Shown: piece after piece, positions 8,818 to 17,443 of the stretch
How positions within the stretch are numbered: position 1 is the first letter of the stretch
Layout of the letters: the number at the start of each line of letters is the position of its first letter
Assembly (NCBI RefSeq): GCF_022012435.1
Contig: NZ_JAKLUA010000021.1
Span: 1-64,000 of the forward strand
Direction of reading: 5' to 3'
From: Bradyrhizobium zhengyangense
GTDB taxonomy: Bacteria; Pseudomonadota; Alphaproteobacteria; Rhizobiales; Xanthobacteraceae
Length of the DNA stretch: 64,000 nucleotides
Notes under the pieces: generated by a model
The model's database searches: none
What the model saw: only the letters and a program-made list of their open reading frames with translations
What the model was told of the DNA's origin: nothing
Position numbers and translations under genes: made by a program

Positions 8818-9237
8818 TCAGCGCGACGCGACCTCGGTGCGATCGAGCGATTCCAGCGTCGCGGCGTTGCCGCAATAGCCGTGATAGTTTTCGGCCGCGG
8901 TGCCGTCGGCGAGATCGCGGTCGCACTGGCCCTTGTGACCGCAGAGCGAGCAGACCCGCTCCATGTCGCGCAGCAGCAGCGGCTGTGCGCGTCCGAGTGC
9001 CTCCGCGTCGATGCCGAGCTGCTCCAGCATCTTGGGCAGTTCGTCGGCGGCATGCTTGCCGTGGCGGACCAGCTCTTCGAGATCATCAGGCGCGATCCTG
9101 AGATCGTTTGCGATCCGGTCGAACTCGGAGCGATCGAGCTGCCGCATCTCGGCCATCTCGCGGCGATGCTTCAGCCAGCTCGCGAAGGACTCGATGAGAT
9201 CCTGAACGATGGGATAAGGTCTGCTTGCGGTGCTCAT
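8818..9237 (-). CDS. DUF6455-type four-cysteine protein
   Basis: The 139-residue protein starts with a short Arg-rich helix region (HRREMAEMRQLDRSEFDRIANDL) resembling DUF1127-like tails. It ends in a small cysteine module: Cys96-x2-Cys99, Cys105 and Cys122, spaced as for a metal or Fe-S site. This arrangement matches DUF6455, a family of unknown function. The ATG at 9237 gives the family-like start MSTASRPYP; a codon four residues upstream is possible. No neighbour suggests a role. Confidence 0.7.
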   Translation of the reverse strand: MSTASRPYPIVQDLIESFASWLKHRREMAEMRQLDRSEFDRIANDLRIAPDDLEELVRHGKHAADELPKMLEQLGIDAEALGRAQPLLLRDMERVCSLCGHKGQCDRDLADGTAAENYHGYCGNAATLESLDRTEVASR

Positions 9238-9320
9238 GGAAAGCTCCATTCGAACGTCGGAACTGGAGCGACATTAGGCACAATGATGCAGGAGCACGTT
9301 GCGCTGGATCAAATTCAACT

Positions 9321-9360
9321 CCCGTGTCCCGGACGCGGTGCGGCGCGTCCGGGACACGGG
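9321..9360. repeat. Perfect 17-bp inverted repeat
   Basis: The arms CCCGTGTCCCGGACGCG and CGCGTCCGGGACACGGG are exact complements around a six-base GTGCGG loop. It sits 10 bp past the stop of the minus-strand glycosyltransferase gene. No T-run follows on that strand, so it is a repeat or RNA-stabilising hairpin more than a classic terminator. Confidence 0.85.
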
Positions 9361-9370
9361 ATGAGAGACC

Positions 9371-10156
9371 TCAGCGAAACCGCTCTACCGCCCAGGCGAA
9401 CAGGCTGCCGGGAATCGGCGGCTGCAAGGAGCGCCCCTTGCCGGAGATGTGGAGGCCGATCACTTGGGGGTCGGTGATGATGCCGAGATAGCTCGAGGGA
9501 TCGAAGAACAGCCTTGGCTCGGAATGCACCGCATAGAACGATTTCTTCGGCAACGCCTTTTGAAGATCACCTGAACGCTTGGCGAGGATGGTCAAGGCCG
9601 GCGGCCCGAAGATGGCGATGCGAAGGTCGGACAGACGCTGCGAGCCGCCGCTCAGGCGCTTGATCGCAAAGCTCAAGCGGTGGCTCAGCGACAGCCATTC
9701 CGGGGTCAGTTCCTCCTGCTCCATCAGACCCTCGAAGGCGCGAACGATCTGATGGTCCTGCGGCAGATAGAGAACGGAGTTGCCGAGCCGGCGGGATCGC
9801 TCCCAGGCAAAATAAGGCTTTGCCGGATCGATCTCGACGGGTTTGAGCAGCAGCACGTCGGCGTCGAGCCAGAGGCCGAGATTCTTCGCCATCAGCTTCA
9901 TGCGGAAGAAGTCGCTGAACTGGAGCGTGGTCCAGTCGCGCCAGCTGCCGTCCGGCTGCGGCGGCCGCAAGCGTTCGGAGAAGGCGTGCGGCAGGATCGC
10001 TTCGGCGTCCGCGTTCTCGATGCCAGCCGGAAGACCCGGAATGGTGTCGAAGCTATAGACCGTGACCTTGTGGCCGGCCGCCAGCTGCGAGCGCAGGCAG
10101 GTCTGGCGTAGCGTGTCCATCGGGCCATGCCAGAAGGTGACGATCTCGGGAAGCAT
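9371..10156 (-). CDS. DXD-motif glycosyltransferase (sugar-binding region type)
   Basis: The 261-residue protein looks like the Gly_transf_sug / GT32-like group, which transfers a hexose from a nucleotide sugar. LWLDADVLLL carries the metal-binding Asp98-x-Asp100, preceded by FSDFFRMKLMAKNLG as in this fold. The ATG at 10156 gives the family-like start IVTFWHG. No polysaccharide cluster lies nearby, so the acceptor is unknown. Downstream is the strong hairpin at 9321-9360. Confidence 0.75.
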   Translation of the reverse strand: MLPEIVTFWHGPMDTLRQTCLRSQLAAGHKVTVYSFDTIPGLPAGIENADAEAILPHAFSERLRPPQPDGSWRDWTTLQFSDFFRMKLMAKNLGLWLDADVLLLKPVEIDPAKPYFAWERSRRLGNSVLYLPQDHQIVRAFEGLMEQEELTPEWLSLSHRLSFAIKRLSGGSQRLSDLRIAIFGPPALTILAKRSGDLQKALPKKSFYAVHSEPRLFFDPSSYLGIITDPQVIGLHISGKGRSLQPPIPGSLFAWAVERFR

Positions 10157-10184
10157 GGCGCAGCTATACGGGATATCAGAGGCA

Positions 10185-10219
10185 AAGAAAAAGCCCCGGC
10201 GCTTGTCGCACCGGGGCTT
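10185..10219 (-). terminator. Intrinsic terminator of leuD
   Basis: AAGCCCCGG (10191-10199) pairs with CCGGGGCTT (10211-10219), and on the minus strand the stem is followed by TTTTTCTTT. It lies 17 bp past the leuD stop. Confidence 0.9.
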
Positions 10220-10235
10220 CAAATGAAACTTGAGT

Positions 10236-10841
10236 TCAGGCCCAGGCGCGTTCGCGCTTGAGCTTCTCTTCATAGGTGTCGATCGAGGACTTCTTCTCCA
10301 TCGTCAGACCGATGTCGTCGAGGCCGTTGATCAGGCAGTGCTTGCGGAACGGGTCGATCTCGAACTTGACCTTGCCGCCATCGGGCCCGCGGATCTCCTG
10401 GTTCGGCAGGTCGATCGTCAGCGTCGCGTTGGCGCCGCGCTCAGCGTCGTCGAACAGCTTGTCGAGGTCTTCCTGGGAGACGCGGATCGGCAGAATGCCG
10501 TTCTTGAAGCAGTTGTTGTAGAAGATGTCGCCGAACGAGGTCGAGATCACGCAGCGGATGCCGAAATCGAGCAGCGCCCAGGGCGCATGCTCGCGGCTCG
10601 AGCCGCAGCCGAAATTGTCGCCGGCAACCAGCACCTTCGTATTGCGATAGGCGGGCTGGTTGAGGACGAAATCCGGGTTCTCGCTGCCGTCGTCCTTGTA
10701 GCGCTGCTCGGAGAAGAGCCCCTTGCCAAGGCCGGTGCGCTTGATGGTCTTCAGGTACTGCTTCGGAATGATCATGTCGGTGTCGACATTGATGATCTTC
10801 AGCGGCGCCGCGACGCCTTCCAGCGTGGTGAACTTGTCCAT
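10236..10841 (-). CDS. leuD: 3-isopropylmalate dehydratase small subunit
   Basis: It is the swivelling aconitase-like C-terminal domain of isopropylmalate isomerase, which works as a LeuCD heterodimer on 2-isopropylmalate. The 201 residues contain the substrate-binding loop DNFGCGSSREHAPW and the usual N-terminal NVDTDMIIPKQYLK. The ATG at 10841 gives the family start; upstream codons are not conserved-looking. leuC lies 4.4 kb away on the same strand, separated by several small genes, so the two subunits are not translationally coupled here. Confidence 0.96.
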   Translation of the reverse strand: MDKFTTLEGVAAPLKIINVDTDMIIPKQYLKTIKRTGLGKGLFSEQRYKDDGSENPDFVLNQPAYRNTKVLVAGDNFGCGSSREHAPWALLDFGIRCVISTSFGDIFYNNCFKNGILPIRVSQEDLDKLFDDAERGANATLTIDLPNQEIRGPDGGKVKFEIDPFRKHCLINGLDDIGLTMEKKSSIDTYEEKLKRERAWA

Positions 10842-10929
10842 CTCTAGGCTTCCCGGTTTGCAGTCAGGGGAGGGCTGTTTAGCCCGGTTGGAATACAAAT
10901 CCTAGGCCGGATTCGGCAATCTTGGTCTG

Positions 10930-11498
10930 TCAGCTTGGCGGAGCCATGCTGTCAGGCGCAAAGCCGGTCGGCAGGCCGTCGATGCTCTTCATGTTCTTCA
11001 GGCCCCAATATTTTCGCAAATTGTTGACGCCCTGCGCCGTCCAGTAGCGGATGAGGCTGCCACGCTCTTGCTTGTAGTCGAACAGGGGCACGCCCATACC
11101 GCATGAGCTCTGCACGAGCTCGACCGAGAGGCGCACGATCTGGCGCGCTCCGGTCATGTCCTCGAACCGAGGGGCGAGCTCGGCGTATTCAGGCGAGCCA
11201 CGCATGAGCGACCGCCCCTCGCCGTACAGCCGCAGGATCATCGGAGGGCCGTCGAAAGCGCAGAACAGATGGTCAACCGCTTGTCGTCGGAAGCGATCAG
11301 GTGCGCGCGGGTCTCGCTGCCGCTGCCGGTGCAGTCGAGATAGGCGACGTCGTTCTCGCCGAGCACAAGGAACGACGCCAGGCCCTTGGGAGACACGTTG
11401 ATGCGTCCCTTCGGCGGGGCGCTCGCGACGAAGAAGATCTTCTGCCGCTCGATGAAAGCCCTGTGCTCGGGTTCGATCGCAGCGAATTGCTTGCCCAT
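10930..11498 (-). pseudogene. Frameshifted pyridoxamine 5'-phosphate oxidase-family protein
   Basis: Two reading frames together make one PNPOx-like flavin-binding split barrel. The first, from the ATG at 11498, runs FFVASAPPKGRINVSPKGL ... DDKRLTI and then leaves frame near 11266-11271, ending at 11238. The second resumes as FCAFDGPP-type sequence only in another frame, and its own ATG at 11241 begins MILRLYGEGRSL. Adding two bases at the break would restore an RLTIMFCAFDGPP stretch. The stop and the second start overlap as ATGA, so coupled translation of two halves is conceivable but less likely. A true mutation and an assembly error cannot be told apart here. Confidence 0.75.
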
Positions 11499-11598
11499 GT
11501 CGGTGCCGTCCTTGCTCGGCGAGAGGGCCGAGGCAAAAAGGCTAACACACCCAGGGTACCGGTTTAAGAACACAAGATATGCTGGTATAAAAACCACC

Positions 11599-12402
11599 AT
11601 GAAACGACCAGACCCGATCGCCCCTGCTCTCTCGCTCAGCGCGTTCTTGCGGGCGCTCCGGGAGCGTCAGTCTCCGGCGGAATTCGGCCTCGCCGCCGGA
11701 CCACGGCGGCGCACGCCCGGCCTCCGGCGTGAGGAGGTCGCCCAGCTCTGCGGATTGAGCGTCACCTGGTACACCTGGATCGAGCAGGGGCGCGATGTGT
11801 CGGTCTCTGCCTCGGCCCTCGCGCGCCTCGCCCGCGGATTGCGCCTGTCGCTTGCCGAGCGCGGTTATCTGTTTGAAGTCGCGGGTAAGCGCGATCCCGA
11901 GCGGCCGGGCCACAGAGACGATCCACCCGAGGAGATCCTGGCCTGCGTCGATGCGATCGATGGTCCCGCCTACATCCTCGATCGCACATGGAGCGCGCGC
12001 CGTTGGAATGCGAAAGCATCGCGGTTGTTTGCAGGATGGCTCGACGATGACGGCGAGAAAAACCTGCTGCGCTACATCTTCGTCAGGCCAGAGGCGCGAA
12101 GCCTGATCCTCGACTGGAGTTCACGTGCGCAGCGCGTCGTCGCCGAGTTCCGTGCCGCCGCGACAGCCTACTCCGACGATCCGGAAGTTCGCCGGCTGGT
12201 GGAGGAACTGAGACTGGCAAGCCCCGACTTCCAGCGCTGCTGGGAAACGCAGGGCGTCTTGGCACGCGAAGGCGGCGAACGCGCGTTCAATCATCCGACC
12301 ATGGGACTGCTGCATTATCAGCAGGTGTCGCTGTCGCTCGCGGGTTGGCCCGACTATCGGCTGACGATGCTTCTGCCGGCGCCATCCCTATCCGATCGAT
12401 GA
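11599..12402 (+). CDS. Helix-turn-helix regulator with MmyB-like ligand domain
   Basis: The 267-residue transcription factor has an XRE-type helix-turn-helix near residues 45-95 (LRREEVAQLCGLSVTWYTWIEQG). A PAS-like MmyB ligand-binding domain follows (GPAYILDRTWSARRWNAKASRLF ... NLLRYIFV). Such proteins usually control an adjacent divergent gene in response to a small hydrophobic ligand. Here the divergent neighbour is the frameshifted PNPOx gene, 100 bp away. The ATG at 11599 starts the family-like sequence MKRPDPIAPALS. Confidence 0.87.
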   Translation: MKRPDPIAPALSLSAFLRALRERQSPAEFGLAAGPRRRTPGLRREEVAQLCGLSVTWYTWIEQGRDVSVSASALARLARGLRLSLAERGYLFEVAGKRDPERPGHRDDPPEEILACVDAIDGPAYILDRTWSARRWNAKASRLFAGWLDDDGEKNLLRYIFVRPEARSLILDWSSRAQRVVAEFRAAATAYSDDPEVRRLVEELRLASPDFQRCWETQGVLAREGGERAFNHPTMGLLHYQQVSLSLAGWPDYRLTMLLPAPSLSDR

Positions 12403-12406
12403 TTTC

Positions 12407-12805
12407 CTATTCGGCCTGCGCCTCGATCGCTTCCATGTCATCGTCCGAGAGGCCGAAATGGTGGCCGATCTCGTGAATCAGGACGTGGCGGAGGATATGG
12501 CCGAGGCTCTCGTCGTGCTCGGCCCAGTAGTCCAGGATCGGGCGGCGGTAGAGCCAGACCATGTTGGGCAGCCGGGCCACGTCGCCAAGGCTCTGTTGCG
12601 GCAGGCCGACGCCCTGGAATAGGCCGAGCAGGTCGAATTCGCTCTCGCATTCCATCTCGTCGAGCACGTTCTCGGTGGGGAAGTCGTCGACGCGGATGAT
12701 CAGGCCCTCGCACAGCCCGCGAAACTCCGCCGGCAGGCGCTCGAAAATGTCGTGCGCCGTCACTTCCATCTCGGCCAGCGAGGGCGCTTTCAGGTCCGTC
12801 CACAT
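12407..12805 (-). CDS. Zincin-type metallopeptidase-like protein
   Basis: The 132-residue product belongs to the short bacterial zincin family (Zincin_1, formerly DUF1025). The metal site HEIGHHFGLSDDD is at the C-terminus: His111, Glu112, His115, with Asp121 or a neighbour as third ligand. The conserved lead-in is VLIHEIGHH after NMVWLYRRPILDYW. It ends 4 bp from the stop of the convergent regulator gene. Family members are predicted proteases with no agreed substrate. Confidence 0.85.
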   Translation of the reverse strand: MWTDLKAPSLAEMEVTAHDIFERLPAEFRGLCEGLIIRVDDFPTENVLDEMECESEFDLLGLFQGVGLPQQSLGDVARLPNMVWLYRRPILDYWAEHDESLGHILRHVLIHEIGHHFGLSDDDMEAIEAQAE

Positions 12806-12934
12806 GGGCTTGTCTTAGCGTGGGTTTCGCAGCGATGCATCCGGCTTTATAGGATCGCGCGGAGAGTTGACGTCGCGCGCGAAAACGAGGAGCGTACGGC
12901 GCTTCAAGGGGTTGACTGAGCCGGGTGGTGTGAA

Positions 12935-13252
12935 ATGCGGGCAGGAACAGCGGGACTGGTTCTACTGTGCATGGGGTTGTTTTCGCTATCTGGCGTGAGC
13001 GCCCGGGCGGAGACGGCTGGCACTGTCGTCCGTATGGCCCAGGCGGTGTCGCCTGACGACGTTCCGCCGCCGCGCAGGCGGCCCCAGACGCGCCTGCGCG
13101 TCACGCCCTATTACAGCCCGGACGAGGTCTATCCGCGCTATAACCCGGGCCCCGACGCGGTGCGCGAGTGCAACGTTGCCTATGTGCAGGAACACAGGCC
13201 CAGCGGCACCGTGATCACGCCGCATATGAGCTGCTACTGGCGTCGCGGCTGA
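12935..13252 (+). CDS. Small exported protein of unknown function
   Basis: The 105-residue product has a Sec signal peptide (LVLLCMGLFSLSGVSARAE, cleavage near residue 25). A Pro/Arg-rich stretch (PPPRRRPQTRLR) and a Tyr-rich mature part with two late cysteines follow, possibly forming a disulfide. I do not recognise the family. It is the first of several tiny exported proteins between 12.9 and 14.9 kb. Confidence 0.6.
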   Translation: MRAGTAGLVLLCMGLFSLSGVSARAETAGTVVRMAQAVSPDDVPPPRRRPQTRLRVTPYYSPDEVYPRYNPGPDAVRECNVAYVQEHRPSGTVITPHMSCYWRRG

Positions 13253-13259
13253 TCCCGGC

Positions 13260-13469
13260 TCAGTGTCCGCGCAGCGCGCCGATCAGGCCGGCGCTGACAA
13301 TCGCAGCGGACGCGCCATAGACCAGGATCGCCATCACGAGCTGCGTCGTTGGGCTTGCCGTGCCGCTCTCGACGCCAGGCCCCTGCGAGGCCAGTGCCGA
13401 GCTCGCGCCAAGGGCAATGCTCGCTGCGATCGCGAGGCGAGGTATTCGCAATGCTCGAAACTGTGTCAT
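13260..13469 (-). CDS. Small membrane or exported protein of unknown function
   Basis: The 69-residue product has two hydrophobic segments: an N-terminal signal-like one ending SALASQ near residue 28, and a C-terminal helix (LVMAILVYGASAAIVSAGLIG). It is therefore either a two-pass peptide or a processed single-pass one. The ATG at 13469 follows AGGAGACGGTC, a strong ribosome site, which rules against longer upstream frames. It ends 7 bp from the convergent gene before it. Confidence 0.55.
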   Translation of the reverse strand: MTQFRALRIPRLAIAASIALGASSALASQGPGVESGTASPTTQLVMAILVYGASAAIVSAGLIGALRGH

Positions 13470-13620
13470 GACCGTCTCCTGCATTCGCTCGACCAGAAGA
13501 TACGTACGTCGCTGACGGCTGGTTTTCATCCATAACAGATTCAGGCCCAGCGTTCCAGATTGGGCGCTTTTAACTTGCCGGCGGCCGTGTGATCCTCTCA
13601 CATTGCGGGCGGAGGTCGTC

Positions 13621-13881
13621 ATGACGAGATGGGTCGCATTGGCCGTTGCTGTCGGGCTTGCCGCGGGCGCGTCGAGCGTGTCGGCCGCGCAGAGAGTGAC
13701 GAAGCTGCCGGACGCTTCCGCGGGCCGCGCGGTGTTCGATGGGCGACGGCACGTGCGATACGATGCTGCGCGCTACGTTCCGCGGCCTGATCCGCACTAC
13801 TACGCGCGGCCTGTCTATTACCGTCCCTACCCTTACGGTGTGCCCGCGCCGTTCGTGCTGGGCTACGGGCCGTTCTGGTGA
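13621..13881 (+). CDS. Small exported Tyr/Pro-rich protein
   Basis: The 86-residue product has a signal peptide (WVALAVAVGLAAGASSVSAAQ) and a mature part rich in Arg, Tyr and Pro (PHYYARPVYYRPYPYG). The ATG at 13621 follows GGAGGTCGTC. The low-complexity Tyr-Pro pattern resembles many small rhizobial envelope proteins of unknown role. Confidence 0.55.
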   Translation: MTRWVALAVAVGLAAGASSVSAAQRVTKLPDASAGRAVFDGRRHVRYDAARYVPRPDPHYYARPVYYRPYPYGVPAPFVLGYGPFW

Positions 13882-13887
13882 CGCTGC

Positions 13888-14187
13888 TCAGCCTGCGGGC
13901 GTAAAGCCCTTCACCAGCAGCACGGTCGCTTGCGCGCCTGCCTTGCGATCGCGCGAGATGTCTTCGTAGTCGGGCGAGGTCGAGAAGGCGAGGAATGCAG
14001 CCTCGTCGGGAAACGACATCATGACAAGCTTGTCATACGGCCACGCGCCTTCGAGCACGCGCGGATGTTCGTCAGCGGCCAGCAGTCTTCCATTGAATTT
14101 CCTGAACACAACGAAGAACCGCGCCTGGTAGCGGTCATAGGCCGCGCGGTCCGTCATCTTCAACTGCGCAATCGCATAGACGGTCAT
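13888..14187 (-). CDS. DUF1330 family protein
   Basis: This 99-residue cytoplasmic protein has a ferredoxin-like alpha/beta fold of the dimeric barrel type. Typical DUF1330 features are the start MTVYAIAQLKMTDRAAYDRY, then GRLLAADEHPRVLEG and MMSFPDEAAFLAFSTSPDY. The biochemical role of the family is not established. It converges on the small gene ending at 13881 with a 6-bp gap. Confidence 0.85.
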   Translation of the reverse strand: MTVYAIAQLKMTDRAAYDRYQARFFVVFRKFNGRLLAADEHPRVLEGAWPYDKLVMMSFPDEAAFLAFSTSPDYEDISRDRKAGAQATVLLVKGFTPAG

Positions 14188-14347
14188 CTCTCAAATTCCT
14201 CTCGGCATCGACTTGCGCGGAGCGTCGTTCATTCATGGCGCGTTCACGTCGCCGTCTCTAGTTTAATCTCGGGAGCGACTGCAAATGAACAGCGACAGCG
14301 GGACGACTACGCCGCAATGACGCTGTCCAGATTCAGGGAGACATTCC

Positions 14348-14857
14348 ATGCTGAGGATATTGCGTCCCGGGACAAGCTCGCTGCGCTTGCTCGGGCTTGC
14401 CGCTGTGGCTGCTCTGATGTTGTCAGCAGGGATTGCGCGCCGCGCTGACGCGATGACGCCGATCAATCCGACCGCGCTACCCGCGGCGAAGGCTGCAAGC
14501 GACGACATGATGATCCAGGTCCGCCATGGCGGTGGCGGCGGTGGTGGACATTTCCATGGCGGTGGCGGACATTTCGGCGGCTTCCACGGCGGCGGAGGGC
14601 ACTTCGGTGGCTTCCACGGTGGCGGTTATCGCTATGGCGGCTTCCACCGCTTTGGCGGATATGGCGGCTATCATCGCCACTGGGGTGGCTACTATCGCCC
14701 CTATTACGGCTATCGCCACTTCCACCGGCGCTATTATTACGGCGGCTATTATCCCACCTATCACTATCCGCGCCGCTGCCGGATCATCTGGACCTATTAC
14801 GGCCCGCGCCGCATCTGCCACTGGCATCGTTGGCACTATCCGTACCGCTATTGGTGA
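14348..14857 (+). CDS. Exported Gly/His/Tyr-rich repeat protein
   Basis: The 169-residue protein has a signal peptide (about residues 1-35, ending RRADA). The mature chain is dominated by HGGGG, HFGGFHGGG repeats, then YGGY/HRHW and Tyr-Arg-rich blocks. The C-terminal part holds two cysteines in a CRIIWTYYGPRRICHWH frame. High His content suggests metal binding or surface association, but I know no assigned function. The start follows AGGGAGACATTCC. Confidence 0.65.
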   Translation: MLRILRPGTSSLRLLGLAAVAALMLSAGIARRADAMTPINPTALPAAKAASDDMMIQVRHGGGGGGGHFHGGGGHFGGFHGGGGHFGGFHGGGYRYGGFHRFGGYGGYHRHWGGYYRPYYGYRHFHRRYYYGGYYPTYHYPRRCRIIWTYYGPRRICHWHRWHYPYRYW

Positions 14858-14880
14858 GTCGAGTCGCAACGGCTGAAATG

Positions 14881-14907
14881 AAAAGGGCGCCTCGCGGGCG
14901 CCCTTTG
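14881..14907. terminator. Bidirectional intrinsic terminator
   Basis: AAAGGGCGCC (14882-14891) pairs with GGCGCCCTTT (14897-14906) around TCGCG. It separates the convergent Gly/His-rich protein gene and the small gene ending at 14920. Confidence 0.85.
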
Positions 14908-14919
14908 CTTACCATTGCC

Positions 14920-15129
14920 TCACAGCCAATCCTTCAGTTTCAACGACGCCGATTTCCACCGCATCAGCGTCTCGACCTTCCACTGCTTGAGCATCGCTGG
15001 CGGCCAGCGGCTGAGCTTGGAGGTCTCCTCGGCCTCGGGCTTGGCGACGATGCGCAGCGGCGCCGCGCGCCGCCGGTGCTGGCGGGTCGCATCGCTGATC
15101 AGGTCGACATATTCAGGCTTGTTGGCCAT
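14920..15129 (-). CDS. Small basic protein of unknown function
   Basis: The 69-residue product starts MANKPEYVDLISDATRQHRR and ends MRWKSASLKLKDWL. It is rich in Lys, Arg and Trp and has no membrane segment or signal. AGGACA precedes the ATG at 15129. It lies 92 bp downstream of leuC on the same strand and shares the terminator at 14881-14907, which supports transcription. I do not recognise the family. Confidence 0.55.
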   Translation of the reverse strand: MANKPEYVDLISDATRQHRRRAAPLRIVAKPEAEETSKLSRWPPAMLKQWKVETLMRWKSASLKLKDWL

Positions 15130-15221
15130 GAGAGGTGTCCTCGCGAGATCGTCGCGAGGACACTGTCGGCGCTGCGGCTTAACAGCAATTTGCCGCGTTC
15201 GTTCAAATTGCAGGAAGCGGC

Positions 15222-16628
<1,407 letters not shown>

Positions 16629-16704
16629 GAGCTTCAGCTCCGAAGAATGTGTAAGCGGAAATGCGCGGGTGGCGCGCGGGGCAACAAAATCGTCAGCGCA
16701 GCTT

Positions 16705-16833
16705 TTAGGCTGCGCGCGTAAGCTCTGACGTTGCCGAGGTCGCGAAGCGTCCGAAGAACCGGCCAGGCAGCCGCGAGCGATCGTCGATGACGATGCGCTG
16801 GTGGCTCACGAAGCTGGTCAGATCTGGAAACAT
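16705..16833 (-). CDS. Possible 42-codon upstream ORF in the leuC leader
   Basis: An uninterrupted frame starts MFPDLTSFVSHQR and ends SELTRAA, 76 bp before leuC. Its ATG lies where transcription would begin from the TATATATT box just upstream, so it could be leaderless. It has no leucine run, so it is not a classic leader peptide for attenuation. It may be chance in GC-rich DNA. Confidence 0.2.
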   Translation of the reverse strand: MFPDLTSFVSHQRIVIDDRSRLPGRFFGRFATSATSELTRAA

Positions 16834-16850
16834 TCCAGGAATATATAGCA
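16824..16850 (-). promoter_or_regulatory. Candidate leuC promoter with GAA-N3-TTC operator
   Basis: On the minus strand TGCTATATATT looks like an extended -10 element (16840-16850). Immediately downstream is a perfect 6-3-6 inverted repeat, CTGGAA-ACA-TTCCAG on the plus strand (16824-16838). Its GAA-N3-TTC core resembles the iron control element bound by Irr in rhizobia, though only 9 of 14 positions fit the TTTAGAA-N3-TTCTAAA form I recall. No clear -35 box is visible. Confidence 0.4.
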
Positions 16851-16896
16851 GGCCGATTTGGAAGCGCGAGTAGTTTGACGCGCACGGCTGACGCAA

Positions 16897-16925
16897 CAAA
16901 AAAGCGCGGGGGTTTGCCCCGCGCT
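16897..16925 (-). terminator. Intrinsic terminator of rplS
   Basis: On the minus strand AGCGCGGGG pairs with CCCCGCGCT, followed by TTTTTT (plus-strand A-run at about 16898-16903). It lies 26 bp past the rplS stop and closes the ribosomal operon. Confidence 0.9.
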
Positions 16926-16951
16926 CTTCGAAACTCGACTGTAAGCGGAGC

Positions 16952-17332
16952 TTACTCGTTGACGGCCTTGGCGTGCTCGGTCTTCTCGACGATGCGCGCC
17001 GACTTGCCGCGAAGATTGCGGAGGTAATAGAGCTTGGCACGACGCACCTTGCCGCGACGCACCACCTTGATCGAGTCGATCATCGGCGACATCACCGGGA
17101 ACACGCGCTCGACGCCTTCGCCGTAGGAGATCTTGCGAACGGTGAAGCTCTCGTTGAGGCCACCGCCGGAACGGCCGATGCAGACGCCTTCATAGGCCTG
17201 CACGCGGGTGCGGTCGCCTTCGACGACCTTCACGTTGACGATCACGGTGTCGCCGGGACCGAATTCGGGAATGTCCTTGCCGGCGGACAGCTTGTCGAAT
17301 TGCTCTTGCTCGAGCTGCTTGATCAGGTTCAT
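16952..17332 (-). CDS. rplS: 50S ribosomal protein L19
   Basis: L19 lies at the 30S-50S interface. The 126 residues contain the conserved core (VFPVMSPMIDSIKVVRRGKV, then AKLYYLRNLRGKSARI). The ATG follows TGGAGATTTACCC. It is the last gene of the conserved rpsP-rimM-trmD-rplS set and is followed by a strong terminator. Confidence 0.98.
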   Translation of the reverse strand: MNLIKQLEQEQFDKLSAGKDIPEFGPGDTVIVNVKVVEGDRTRVQAYEGVCIGRSGGGLNESFTVRKISYGEGVERVFPVMSPMIDSIKVVRRGKVRRAKLYYLRNLRGKSARIVEKTEHAKAVNE

Positions 17333-17443
17333 GGGTAAATCTCCATCGGCGCGCCCAGCCTTTAAGAAACGGGGGCTGCGCGAAATTCGTCTATCCAGCC
17401 ATTGCGGATGTGGGCGCTCCTATAAGGCAAGCCGGAGCGTTTG

